A stretch of 64,000 bases of DNA, taken from positions 1 to 64,000 of the forward strand of contig CAJNOP010000921.1 in NCBI GenBank assembly GCA_905250075.1. Direction: 5' to 3'. The position numbers were made by a program, and so were the translations under genes. The DNA is from Rotaria sp. Silwood1 (Eukaryota > Rotifera > Eurotatoria > Philodinida > Philodinidae). The notes beneath the pieces were generated by a model. That model was not told where the DNA came from, searched no databases, and worked only from the letters and a program-made list of their open reading frames with translations. Positions 37,109-49,001 of the stretch are shown here, one piece after another (the stretch's first letter is position 1; the number at the start of each line of letters is the position of its first letter).

Positions 37109-38788
37109 ATGATGATGATGATGCTTCTTGTTCTTGTCTTTACTCTGCTAATAATATTTGCGATTTACATCAAACTAAAATACTTTACCCTACGTGGCCC
37201 TTTGCCCGGAAAACCACCTCAATTTTTGTTTGGAAATATCGTACAGATGGGCATGTTACGTGGAGTTTCTCCAGCTACTATCAATTTGCAAATGCAAGCC
37301 GAATTTGGCGATGTTTATCAATATTTTGCAGGACCCTTGCGAGTGATTGGTCTATGCAATGCTGAAGATATACAACATGTATTTAGTCATCGACACATCT
37401 ATGAACAAGGCAATATGCACACGCAACAGATTGCACCTTGTCTAGGCGATTCACTAATTGCCAACATAGGTCAGTGATAGAGATAAGAGTATAGTTGAAT
37501 AGTTCGATTTTTGAGAATATAGATTGCGTACAGAAAAAACGATTCTCATATCTGATTATTTCTTTATATTTTAGGAGCCAGATACAAGCGTTATGCAAGT
37601 ATAGTCCTTCCTCTATTTCGTCGTAGTAAAGTCTTGGGCTATTTGGACCTAATCAATGATTGTACGGACAAATTGCTCGATCGATGGCGTTTGAAGAATG
37701 ATGATCCTACTCGTATTCATCTCGACATAGGAAACCAATTTCAAGAACTAATACTCGCAATATTCGGCTTGATTGCTTTTGACAATGATCTAGGAGCGTT
37801 AAATGATGATGCTGATAGTGTCAAAACCAATAAGCTGAGAAAAGCTTTATTCGATTTTATGGATAGTGTTCTGTGGACTCTTTACATGCCACCAACTGCG
37901 TCTAAAATCTATCTGAAATTCAGTCGTCAATATCAGCAAGCAATGAATATTATCCGCGAGGATTTTAATAGAATGATCGAACAAGAACAAAGCAAGACAC
38001 CAGAATTGATTGCCGAACGAAAGAGAACTAGTCTGATTGCATCACTTGTTAATTCTTTGCAGCAAGATGAGAAGAGTGAAGCGGCTAAATCAGACGATAA
38101 ACAGAAAGGTAAATCAGTTATTTTCGATAGAAATGTCTTTATAGAAACACTTTTCTCTTTTTGAGGACTATCTCGTAATGAAGTACTCCAGGAAATGCTC
38201 ATGTTTCTTGTGGCTGGTTACGAAACAACATCGACTGCACTCACATGGTTCGTTCATCTTGTAAGTAAAAATCCTCGTGTTCAAGCAAAAATCAAAGCTG
38301 AGCTAGGTGACAATAAATCTCAACGTCTGTCTATTGAACAGCTCGACTCTCTTGAGTATTTAAATTGTGTTATTGATGAGACATTGCGTTTTGCTCCACC
38401 TGGAAGTTACACAGTTCGCAATGTAACTATCGATGATCGACTACCAGGAAGTGGAACCCAATTATATAAAGGTGATGAAGTTATGATTAATATTTATAAT
38501 TTAACTCGAGATAAACGCTATTGGAAAATCGATCCAGATCTATTCTATCCAGAACGATTTCAAGGTGTAGATAAAGATCATCATCCGTATGCATTGATTC
38601 CATTCGGTGGTGGTCATCGACAATGTGTTGGACAAGATTTAGCTCGATTAGAATTGAAAGCAATCACAACTAGACTTATGCAACATGTAACTTTCGGTGA
38701 TGGTGGTCAAGAAGTCAATGCAGGTGGACACAAACGGGAATTTACGCTCCATCCAAAGAATGTTGGCGTCACTATTACATTCGACTAA
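37109..38788 (+). CDS. Cytochrome P450 monooxygenase
   Basis: Three exons (37109-37469, 37575-38108, 38166-38788) with introns of 105 and 57 bp, in phase, give 505 residues, a normal length for a microsomal P450. The N-terminus is a membrane anchor (LLVLVFTLLIIFAIYI) followed by the Pro-rich hinge GPLPGKPP. Marks of a working enzyme: I-helix AGYETT (315-320) for oxygen activation, ExxR in the K-helix (Glu370, Arg373), PERF region, and the haem loop FGGGHRQCVG with the Cys452 thiolate ligand. It should use NADPH-P450 reductase in the ER to oxidise lipids, hormones or xenobiotics; the substrate cannot be read. It looks CYP4/CYP46-like or CYP3-clan-like, but the clan is unsure. The start lies in a run of five ATG codons, any of which could be used. 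Confidence 0.93.
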
Positions 38789-39560
38789 TCTTTCATTTCT
38801 ACAGATCCAAGCGATTATTGATGTATTAGGACCACTTGACATCTTGTGTAAAAGTGAATTACTATTTCAGCTTGTTATTGTGTAATTAGGCAACATTTAT
38901 TCTTATGATTTTATTTATCGTTTCGAATAGATATCTCTTTTTTTATTCAAACCATCGTGATATAAAGTATACAAAATGAAAAAGCTTTTAGCGCAATCCT
39001 TACGGGATAAAAAAGTGAAACACAATAATTGATGTTAGATATCGAGTAGAATATGTAATGTAACTATGTCAGATCGAACTATTCAATGAGAAAAATACCT
39101 CTCGAGTTGATTCATTTTTTGCAATGAACACCCATAAATTGAATTGCGAGAAAAATGTTACATGTCGTAACTCATTTTTTCCGAAAAGAGTGACTTTATA
39201 AATATACATATATCATGAAAATCAGAGTTTCATGTTTGTTTTGAGTCACCACGATACGAATTTTGATCTGACGAAAGATCTTNNNNNNNNNNTGGAATGA
39301 CGTTCGACAGAATAAAAAATAAAAGTAGGAGGTCATTGTAGCATCTTTTATTTACCACGTACTAAAACTCACATGGACTTTATCGAGATGATGAACTATC
39401 TTTTTTGTTCTCTATCGTTTTTTTTATCATTTCTCTTTCTCCTACCACCTTAAAATTACACGGTCTGTATAAAAAAGAGTTAATATTTATCTTAGTATTG
39501 TTTCCATTGCTGTCAATTCTCTTTATAATCAAATTCAACTTGAAAAATAGATGCATCAAA
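38789..39560. other. Intergenic with 10-N gap
   Basis: AT-rich 3' flank of the P450 gene. The ten N at 39283-39292 mark a small assembly gap. No gene recognised. Confidence 0.5.
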
Positions 39561-39953
39561 TTCTCAAGAATCGAACACTGATGCATTCGTATCGTATTAT
39601 CAAGGTTCACTATGCAATCTGCAAACAACAAACAATGAATTATTGGAAAAAATTCTTCAAAAGAATCATTTGTGTACAATCTTGTCGACATATGATACTG
39701 CTTCTGAAGACAAAGGATATGTATTAATCGATGGGTTTCGAGAGAAAGCTTCATTGACAACATAGGATGATTATCATGATTATATCGATCGAATGGCTTT
39801 CAGTGAAGAGAAGAATTTACTTTCGTCGGAAAAGCTCATCTATTTTTCTACAAGTTCTGGAACGACAGGAAAGATGAAGCTTCTTCCTGTAATTGCAGAA
39901 ACAATGAAAAATATTGGTGAATCAACACAATTTGCTACGGCTCTTATTTGGAG
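39560..39953 (+). pseudogene. GH3-domain protein fragment
   Basis: The frame contains NNELLEKILQKN, then a TAG stop at 39763-39765, then DDYHDYIDRM, a GEKNLL-like block and FSTSSGTTGKMKLLPV. The last matches the ATP/AMP-binding signature (SSGTTGK) of the GH3 family of acyl-adenylate-forming enzymes, known from plants and found in animals and bdelloids. Only the N-terminal quarter is left: at 39954 the sequence turns into a TGTGGG island and does not resume beyond it. With an internal stop and a missing body it cannot be active. Confidence 0.7.
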
Positions 39954-40025
39954 AGGGTGTAGGTGTGGGTGTGCATGTGCGTGAGCATGTTCTGTTTATT
40001 GACACCCGCACCCGCACCCACACCC
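39954..40025. repeat. TGTGGG hairpin island at a gene-gene junction
   Basis: AGGGTGTAGGTGTGGGTGTG, loop ATGTTCTGTTTATTGAC, then CACCCGCACCCACACCCT. The GH3 fragment ends on its left edge and the transposase frame runs into its right edge, giving a CGCGCGC-type tail to that protein. Confidence 0.9.
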
Positions 40026-42891
40026 TTCACATTCATCTTCAGTTTCTGTACCATTTTGGTTCTCATGACAGATGATTGTGTCACTTTCGACATCGGAATC
40101 GGATTCACTTATATCCTCTTCTACAAAATCGTATACACCTGTACGAGCAAACTTAGCCATGGCTTCGCTTTCTTTTTCATCTTGAAAATTCATCTCGACC
40201 ATTCGATATAATTTTTGAAGCATAGTTAGAAGCGGATTTTTCGCAGGATTCGTAGATGAAAAATAAAGATGAGAAAGCACATCATTATTTTTCTCTACTC
40301 CTTGCATGTTATAGTCTCCAAGATTATTGAATTCATCAAACTCAAATAAATGGTTCCCTATTATGTGAATGTATGGAGTAACAGTTGTTCGTAGACCACT
40401 TTGACGAAATTCTTTTACAAACTCGAGAGATAAACGCTTGAGAACACGTTTTCGTCTTATAGTATTATGATTAAGCTCATTAAGAATTTCTTTAAATTTA
40501 TTAACAACTAATCGAGCTGATTCACCGATGTCATCACTTAGTATATCATTATAGGAAAAGCTATCAACGAAAAAAAGATCTTGAAGATGACCAGAAAGTT
40601 TCCCATGAGAAGCAATCGTTTTATTTTTGTCATCTGAATCTATTTGAAAGAAAAAACGCTTGCCCACTGTTTTATCGCAATGCTGGTTAAGAATTTTAAT
40701 TTTCTGTTCAATGATTGCTAAGTGCTCATTTCCATATTTACCGGTACGAGAAGCATAAGATAAAATATCTTTCAAAATCACGTCAAAAATACGTAGTTTC
40801 AGATGCAATGTGTCAATGCAATAATCTTGATAGTCGAACAGATCTCCAAAAAGAGGTTCACATTTATATCCTAACTCATTGCTCTTTTTTCCTAAGCAGA
40901 ATGTTTATTCAACAAGAGATCGAGCTTTCTTAGTTATATCATGGTATGAAGTAGGGCCTACATGAACAGTGGTCGTTACCTTGTTTTTTCCTTTTCCTTC
41001 AGATATGATTTTATCATATGCTGTATCTTCAGTTACATGAAGATCGTCCTTATGCTGTGTGCAGAAGATACATGGATAATTCGAACTAAAACCGGCAAGT
41101 CCAAAAACATTGACTGCATTCATTAAATCACCTCCTAGTTGGATATGAATATCGATATCTTTCTCACCTAAAGAAACTCGTTTTACAGATTTATATCATT
41201 AATAAATTCTACTGGTAAAGTTTTTTGCAATAATTCTGTATTTTCTTTTTGTACTTCAAAAAAATCTAGAGACACAAGATTTTTTTTGCCATTTGACATT
41301 CATGACCACCTTCAATGCAGTTATTAGAAATAGCTACTATTTGTTTATTTCCTATCAAAGTACCATCCATATTGAAACGCATATTAAGCGTTTCAAGTTT
41401 CTGAAGCTTCGGTTCGTGCTGTCTGGCAACGACAATAGCTGTGCGTACAGCATACTCAAATTTGACGTATGCGCTTGTTGTCGTAAAAAAGATCGGAAAT
41501 TTCGAATTCGTTTCTTTCCGTAGTCGTTGGATTTCTGTTAAGGAAAAAAGGTTCTTTCTGCTTTGAATGAAATTAAAAATAGCATTGAATGCACAATCTG
41601 TGAGATGGTATGTGTCTTTAAGGTGTAACAAATCTCGCTTATCTTTTATTTTTTTAATTCTTCGGGACGTATTTCGATTGGGCTCAACTAAAACAGAATC
41701 TTCTACGTAAGAACGTTTTAAACCACGTGTAATATAGGTACGACCTATAATATTATCAATTTCAACTTCAGAAAAAGATGGATAATTATCGATAGTAATC
41801 TGATCATGATCTTTATCTGTGTTATTCGACTGTGTATATCTCAAGAGAACAGTGAAAAAGTTTGGGCTATAATTAGATTCTGTACGAACACATAAGAATT
41901 CTGTTTTTATTATTTGTACAAGTTTTTGATAGTCTAAATTCAAATTGTATATAGTAGTGCATTCTTTAATAAGACTAGAAAGATCATCAATATCAACTAT
42001 TCCAACTAAATCAAATATCGATAAAGCTTTTTCTACCCAGGTTCTATTGAAAGTAATATCGATTGTATTCGAATATGGGTAGATTTGCGCAACTTCATTC
42101 TTCTCATTGGATGTGCGATGTAATAGAATTGGATCTAGAGAAACATTTTTTCGAAATTGAGAGAATCCCCTTATTGCATCTACTTTATTCAAAGGACTGA
42201 TGCATTTTACAATTAGAGAAAAAACTCCACTCAAATGAAGAGTTTTAATAATACTTCTGCCAGCAGCACATCGACGTGCTGACTGTACAATATGACCTAT
42301 TTGTCGACTTATGTCGTTTTTCAATCCACGCATATCAACAGAAAACTTCAGTTCCATAAAAATATACATACAGACGTCATTTAGAATTTTCTCGAAATTT
42401 AACGATTTAGTATTCATAGAAAGAGAATGTTTAAAATAATCATGAAGATATTCAAACGAAACTTTTACATGCAAGATGTCATTATCCATACAAAAAGAGA
42501 TGTGAGAATCATCAGGAACAGGTGATATTAGTTGGCAATCAAGTTCACTATCAATACTGTCTTTATCAACACTAGTTTCCAAAACATCTTCATCAGATGA
42601 AGCATTAGGTACAACTGTGTCTTGAATAAATTCTAGAACGTTTGTTGGTAAATAAATAGTCAAGAGACCTGGTGATATTTGCTTTTTCTTCCAACGGAGA
42701 AGTGAAACTGCATTCTTATACGACTTAACAATTGAACTATTATTTGCTCTTTGTCCTTTCTTCTGTAGGATTTCATTGATTTCACCTACAATTTTATCTA
42801 TTACTGATGGGTCTTTTAATGCATCAATAGACTCGTACATTGAAACATCGATTTCAATTTTCAATGATTTATTCATTATTGTTTTTATCAA
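39996..42891 (-). pseudogene. DDE-type transposase with CxxC zinc motif, frameshifted
   Basis: Three frames in series: 42891-41266 (541 residues), about 41275-40905, and about 40890-39996. Part 1 has an acidic/basic N-terminal region and ends with FNMDGTLIGNKQ, where Asp509 is a good first catalytic Asp. The frame breaks near 41279 at a run of eight A and again near 41197. Part 2 has QLGGDLMNAV and a zinc-type SNYPCIFCTQHKDD. After a third break near 40910, part 3 opens with YCIDTLHLKLRIFD and ends with YIHIIGNHLFEF and MQGVEKNNDVL, where the Glu may be the last catalytic acid. The order D, CxxC, (I)D(T)LH, H..E, E..N recalls the RAG1/Transib clan, but the family is not certain. No terminal inverted repeats found. 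Frameshifts could be real or assembly errors. Confidence 0.6.
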
Positions 42892-45455
42892 AATAAGAAC
42901 AATATGAAAAATATTTATTTTTCTTACTTTTTATTTAAGATCGAGAGATCAATCACGTAAAACTGTTTTTTGATAACAATTAATAACAAGGATTTGAAAT
43001 GTTAGATGTGTTAAACAAAAGTGGCTAAGCTAAGAAATTTTAATTTAATTTTTATTTTTTGAATCAACCTTTCGCGCTTTTCGATTCGATAGTGCTCGTC
43101 ACACACGCTGAAGGCAAGAACAATAAGCAATCATCACATGTTGTAATAAAACGATGAGAAACAGAAAGCACTTTAAAGAAAACGAAACTGTATTAAAACG
43201 TTAATATCTCAAAAATTAACATTATGATTGTCATCATCTAAATAGAAAAGATAATGCAACTCGAGAAAAAAATAGTGAATTTTGTGTCAGATGTAAAAAA
43301 AGTAGCATTGAAAAAAGGTGTTTAAGAATTCTTTTCTTTTTTTAGTTAACAGTATCAAAATTCAGAAAAAGCGATACAAAAAGAATAAAAGTTTGAAAAT
43401 TAGTCGAATTCGTTTTTGAATTTTGATTCGAGTCATAACAAAATTAATTTTTCCAATAATTACATTAAATCTGAGCAGAAATTCGTTCGAATATCTTCTG
43501 TTTCAAACATAACGAAATCTTTCTCTTCTTTTTCATTATCGCGCCATTTCATGTGCAAATGAACATGTTTTGATATCAAATGGAGAAAAAAGGTTAGTGA
43601 TATTTTGATGAAGATTATGTTTTTGTGTTGATTCCATATTCAAATGGATATTCATGTTAAAAACTATCGTCAATCAATTAGATTAATAAAGAAAAACTTG
43701 AGAGAAAAACATAAGTAGATGATCTTTCAAAGAGTTAAATGATTGCTCTATTGTGATATAGTTTTTATTATAGTAACTATAAGTAACAATATGTTTTTCA
43801 CAAAACATTATTTTCATTGAATACGATCGAATAGCGATAGAAAAAGTCTCAAATATTCAAGTTATCTAAAACGAAAAATTATCAAAATTTTAATTCAAAT
43901 TTTCAAATTTCTTTTACACATTCTTTTTTTTATGAATACAGATTATTGAGCTATGATAAGTCCTTCATTTTCTTTTCTTTCTTTTTCTTTAATACATGAA
44001 ATTCAACTATATTAATCGATAGCAATAAAAAATTTTTTTGGCACATAAGTTAGAAGCTATTTGTCTACATAAACCAGCCATTGATTTCTCGATTTCTTTT
44101 TTGATCTTCATGAAGAGCAAGGCATACGAACTTTTCTTTTCTATCTAGATTCTGATCGAACAAGTTAATCACTGATATTGAAAGTTATTGCATCGAAATG
44201 AATCAATTGGTTTTTCTTTGTATTTAGTCTTAAGTTGAAATATTAAAAATGACACAGCTATAAAATTATTTTTCCAGTGAATGAGCTGTCATGAGAGCAA
44301 TGATTCAAAATAAGTTCAAGAAATAACATAGCCCATTCGATCCTACAGAGAAATGTGTTTTTTTATGACAAAGACCTTCATCGTCTGTTAATGTCATCTG
44401 ATCATTCAACAAACATTTTAATACACTTTTATTATTTTTCATATTTGTTACGTCGCGATATTGTCATTCTTATGATCACTAGAATAACATTTGTTTTATT
44501 ATTAAGTTTATCCATATTATGTTTGAATAGGCTTATATCAGACATGCACATGCACAGCTGTTTGAAAAAGAAAAAAAAAGAGTGAGCTCTTTGCGAAAGA
44601 AAACCATTGACTTGAGTTTATCAACGAAAGAATTATTAAAAGCAATGATTTTCATTTAAGATGAAATATTCATCAGAAGAAAAAATTGACTGTTTTTTTA
44701 AAATATTCTATATAATTATGCTTTTCTTTGAAGCAAGTTTAAGATTCTTACAGTTTTAAAATGAAACAAACTCAGTTGGTAGTATCAAGAATCAAATCAA
44801 GATATTTTTTACTCAATATGAAAGTGATTTATCTATGTTTATTCTTGTATAAACGAACGAAATCACAAAAAATAATTTTGGTCTAAAAATCATTAGTGAA
44901 TATTATTCTAATTTGAATCAACACCTGACACGTTTTGTCCTAAGTGATGCAGCTAAAATTAATCTTGTATTCGATGATTTTCAATCATCCATGTTGAAAT
45001 ATTGTTTTTCTTAGCTATCAATTGATACTGAACATGTCTATTGAGTGATGTGTCTGTTTTAATTTTTTCAAATTTTTGTCTTTGATCAATGATATTTATT
45101 TGTAGATTACCTTATTTTGAGCCTCTGCCAAAGAAGAATTTTTAAAGTATTTTATTTTGTCTAATTTTTCATTTGAACACAATTATATTTATTCAAAGCA
45201 ATTGAAACTTTTCAAACGTTTTGCTATCTTGCTCTTCGAGCCACGTGAATTTTGTTCGTTATTTCGATAGACGTCTTTATTCTGGCTGTCTGTTATGTGT
45301 CAGAAGAAGAAAAAATAGCTAGTGACATTTTAAGAAAATCGTTCGTGTTTATCATCTTTCCTAATGAGAGACTGAATTTAATTTCATAATTCAGCAACTA
45401 TATTCGAAAATTCATTGGATAATTTTAAGCAAGTATTCTGCTTTAGATTTTTATC
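42892..45455. other. Intergenic, no gene recognised
   Basis: AT-rich throughout. A 76-residue frame at 44355-44585 has a hydrophobic stretch but ends in a poly-A run and shows no coding signature. Confidence 0.5.
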
Positions 45456-45695
45456 ATGTCGATGAAAGAAAAATTCATCAGCACAGCTACTGGTGCTAGT
45501 CCTCCATGGCCTTGTAATCGTGATGTTGGTTGTTCTCCTATTTATTTTGATTCATCAATTGAATCAATGTCAAGTGAAGATGGTGTTCACTCGTCAATTT
45601 TTTTTCATCAAGAAAAACAGAGCACAATAAATAATGGCTACATAAACAAGTACGCTCTAAAGCATCTTATTTTAACATCGCGAGAAATAGAATAG
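45456..45695 (+). CDS. Possible small gene, first exon
   Basis: A clean ATG frame of 79 residues: MSMKEKFISTATGASPPWPC, then CSPIYFDSSIESMSSEDGVH. Its mixed composition differs from the AT-rich noise around it. It may be the first exon of the Ser-rich/basic stretch that follows at 46119-46489; splice sites to join them were not settled. Function unknown. Confidence 0.4.
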   Translation: MSMKEKFISTATGASPPWPCNRDVGCSPIYFDSSIESMSSEDGVHSSIFFHQEKQSTINNGYINKYALKHLILTSREIE

Positions 45696-46118
45696 AGTAA
45701 AGGTAAATTTTGAAAGGAAAAATTCTTTTCGTAACAAATGTCATACCGAAAAAAAAAATAGCTCTTTTTTGTTAGACCATTTATCAAACAATGGGTTAGA
45801 TTACAATCTTATACAGTTTAATACAGAATTTGTTGACTTTTTCCTTTTTTCGAATATCCATATGGAACTATGATTTTTTCTTGTTAACAATATCTATCAT
45901 TGAATAAATAAAGTTGATATGACCCATGTAATGAAGAAGATCACTTTAGTTTCTACCTTTCTCACTTAAGATTCACGAATGATTATTTGTAAAACTCAAT
46001 CGAATAGTAGCTTCAGTAGAATAAACTAAAAAAAAATTCTTCAACTTAGTTATTTTTTTTCAGAAAAAAAATTTCTAAAAAAAAAGAAAAATTATATGAT
46101 GATTTCGTTTGTATGTTA

Positions 46119-46489
46119 GAGTTCTTCACATCGAACCAACATCATCATTGTCATCATCGTTTTGCAGTTCACCAAGTACTAATACAACACCGACATTATC
46201 TGCTACTTCATCGATGAAATCAGTTTCTTTGATGTCAATCAGTGAGCCTATATCTTTTCTTTACTTTATTAATATAGTAATGATCAATATTGTAAGAGTT
46301 CAACAAGAGGTTGTTCAGTACCAAGCAATATTCAAAATAATCGATCTTGGCCTGTTGATCTTCGTTTTCGACGTGATGTCAAGTATCGTCAACAATGTGC
46401 ACAAAATAATCGTTATAATTATCTTTATCAAAATCGAACAAGAATCACAAGATCACCAATGAAAAAAACAAGTAATAATATGTTAAAAT
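46119..46489 (+). CDS. Possible Ser-rich and basic exons
   Basis: After an acceptor-like TATGTTAG, one frame reads EPTSSLSSSFCSSPSTNTTP and on to VSLMSIS. About 50 bases later another frame reads STRGCSVPSNIQNNRSWPVD, RFRRDVKYRQQCAQNNRYNY and ends MKKTSNNMLK-stop at about 46489. A short intron (donor GTGAGC) between them is likely, but the phase did not fit cleanly. Could be a nuclear or RNA-binding protein by its basic tail; this is a guess. Confidence 0.35.
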
Positions 46490-46734
46490 AAAACCATCAA
46501 ACTGCGATTGAGTCATCATAGTGAACGACAATTTTTTTCGATAATATTTACATAAATGTTATAGTCAAAATTAAAATTCTTTTTTTTTAATGAAAACAAA
46601 AAGGAAAATTTTGATACTAAAGCGTATGCATGTGGGTGAGGATGCTTGGTTTTGAAGAGTGTGGATATAGACGTAGATGTATACGAAGGCAATAAGATCC
46701 TAGGATGGACATTTTCCTATTAACTGGAATAAAT

Positions 46735-47031
46735 TTAAATCATCGGTAATCAATTTTAGAATATATTAAATTTTTTTCAGTTTTGATTTCAAAATAGATT
46801 TAAATTATTAGTATTGATATTTGAAATAAATTTAGCTTAAGACAATTTAAATTTATTTTTAAATTTAAACTATCAAAAAAAAACATTAAATTTATTTAAA
46901 ATGTCAATTATAAAAAAAAATATAGTTTTATTTTAAATATAAATTATGATAGTTTAAAATTAATTTTTCAATTTAAGTTATGCAAAAAAATAGTTTAAAT
47001 TTATTTTAAATTTAAATTACCGATGATTTAA
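46735..47031. repeat. AT-rich foldback element
   Basis: TTAAATCATCGGTAAT at 46735-46750 faces its reverse complement ATTACCGATGATTTAA at 47016-47031. Between them lie many short TTTAAATTTA-type palindromes. Probably a MITE-like element of about 300 bp. Confidence 0.65.
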
Positions 47032-47820
47032 TTTAATCATTAATTAAATTGAAAGTAAATATAAATTGACACAACTACAAGGCCTCTATTGCACCCATAC
47101 TCTTATAATACTTGTTAGTAATTTTTTTGAAATAAATAAGTTATCACTGCTAAAACGATTTATTTTTCTTTAGCTTTTTCTTTGCATTAAAACAAGAATT
47201 TCAATTTTCTCCAGTCAAAATTAAAATTTTAACTCAGACTGACACTATGTTGTACGAAATCATAATTTTGACCACACCATATACATCAACTATAAAGTGT
47301 TTTTTCTCTAGATCATTACCAACACAACCATTATCGTGTTGGTCATCATCCAACATGTTGGAATTGCCATAATTGCTCTTTGATTTAATACTAATATTTA
47401 TAGGCATCACACACTAACGATTATTAAGAATGATAGAAATTATAATGTATTATGGTATTCAAAATTTGATTATTTGGAATGATACTGCGGGTCGTATTTT
47501 AGATAGGATTGTTACGCTATGTAATTTAAACGATATCTATCAATTTTTTATCATAAATTTTAATATTATTTTTGATACTAGCTTGTAAAATTATATTAAA
47601 GAATTGATGGATCAATATTTTAGTGACATTGTCCACAAAGATGATATTTCATTGTGGTATTTCATTTGTCTATTTGCCAATAGCAATTGACTATCATCTA
47701 TATTTACGAAAAAATAGTTCGGTTTGAGACGATGTACAGGATACTGAGAATAGATTCAGAAAAAACTAGTGATTATATAAGGAATCACATATAAGAATGA
47801 AGAAAAGAAAGTAGTTTGCA
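47032..47820. other. Intergenic, no gene recognised
   Basis: AT-rich, no coding frame. Confidence 0.5.
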
Positions 47821-47822
47821 TA

Positions 47823-47895
47823 TAGTTGAGTGGCTAATACAGCGTATTGAACGCGACACGGGTTCGAACCCCGTGCGAAGCGAGTGAATTTTTTT
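47823..47895 (+). ncRNA. tRNA-like Pol III unit (pseudo-tRNA or SINE head)
   Basis: The A box TAGTTGAGTGG and B box GGTTCGAACCC fit the tRNA internal promoter, and a run of seven T (47889-47895) follows as a Pol III terminator. The T arm (ACGGG, TTCGAAC, CCCGT) is perfect. The bases that should form the acceptor stem do not pair, and the anticodon arm is poor, with no U at position 33. It is therefore a degraded tRNA gene or the tRNA-derived head of a SINE, not a working tRNA. Confidence 0.55.
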
Positions 47896-48640
47896 GCTTT
47901 CCTATTGAAACTTTTTAGGCTAATTTTTTTGCTTGGATGCAGAGGTACCCTGGCGAGATTTCAACGGGGATGGGGGTAACTAAACATGCTGATTCCGAAT
48001 ATGTAATTCTTTTCGTCCGGGAACTTATCCTTCAAAACCACCCTCATTTGATATGATTTTGCATATGATTCTTAACATCTATAATTTTACATATGTAGTT
48101 CATGTTAAACTTTTTATATTTCTATCATTAATTTTTTTGCATTTTACATCTTTTTCTCGCACATTTTTCTTACATATATTCTATTCATTTTGGTAGTTCT
48201 TGTTGATGAATTTTAATGCTGTAGTTTTTGTTTTTTATCACATAAAAAATGATATTGAATAGTTATTTACGCTTTTCTATTCCTTCACATTCTCATTATT
48301 ACCAATGAATCATTTAAAGTCATATGTTGCTGGTAAACAAAAGACTTATAGTATCAAGTTTCTTAATTACTGTATGAGCATATATTACCAACTAAAATTA
48401 GCTTATTTCATCATGTTACTAGTGTGTAATAGTATAACATTTATTTTGATTCCGATATTTATTAGTTAAAGTGCACTTGGATAAATAATTGGTAGCTTTT
48501 ACAATCTCTTGTTGAAAAGCAAGGTTTATCCTAAACTAATTTTCAAAGAGGCCGATCAGTTTCTTCGACTTTTTGCGATTCAAGAAATCAAAGTTTGAGT
48601 CAGTTATTGTGATGAAGCTAATAGATCAATTCTTTCGATA
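47896..48640. other. Intergenic, no gene recognised
   Basis: AT-rich flank between the Pol III unit and the hAT element. Confidence 0.5.
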
Positions 48641-48914
48641 CCTACATGTAGAGTCCTGCAGGGTAACATTTTTTCGTACCCTAACTCTACCCTAAAGCAA
48701 TTTTCGCGCCCTATGCCCTACTCTACCCTACAACTTTTCACCCTAACCCCTATCCTACCCTACGACTTCGCACCCTAACCATACCATACCATATGACTTT
48801 AATACCCTAACCCTATCCCACCCTACTATATCCTTAAATTTTTATCTTTTCAAGGGTGTTAGGATGAAAAATTTTTTCATTATATTTTATTATAGTTTAT
48901 TAACTTTCAATGAT

Positions 48915-49001
48915 AAACAAAATGAAATAGAAATATATCACATAAACACAATGAAATACAAATATATCACATAAACAAAATCGAATACAAATATATCACA
49001 T
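48915..49001. repeat. 29-bp tandem repeat, three copies
   Basis: Three units of AAACAAAATGAAATA(G/C)AAAT plus ATATCACAT, at a 29-bp period, lie just past the 3' end of the hAT transposase. Confidence 0.85.

Noticed and set aside
37933-38202. Minus-strand frame in the P450 gene
   Set aside because: Shadow of exons 2-3 of the P450, which has full motif support.
39793-39984. GH3 frame as a functional small protein
   Set aside because: It is only the N-terminal part of the family, lies after a stop, and ends in translated island repeat.
48670-48830. CCCTAACCCTA repeats as a telomere or interstitial telomere
   Set aside because: They lie only inside the two ends of the hAT element, in inverted layout, and differ from the TGTGGG motif of this genome.
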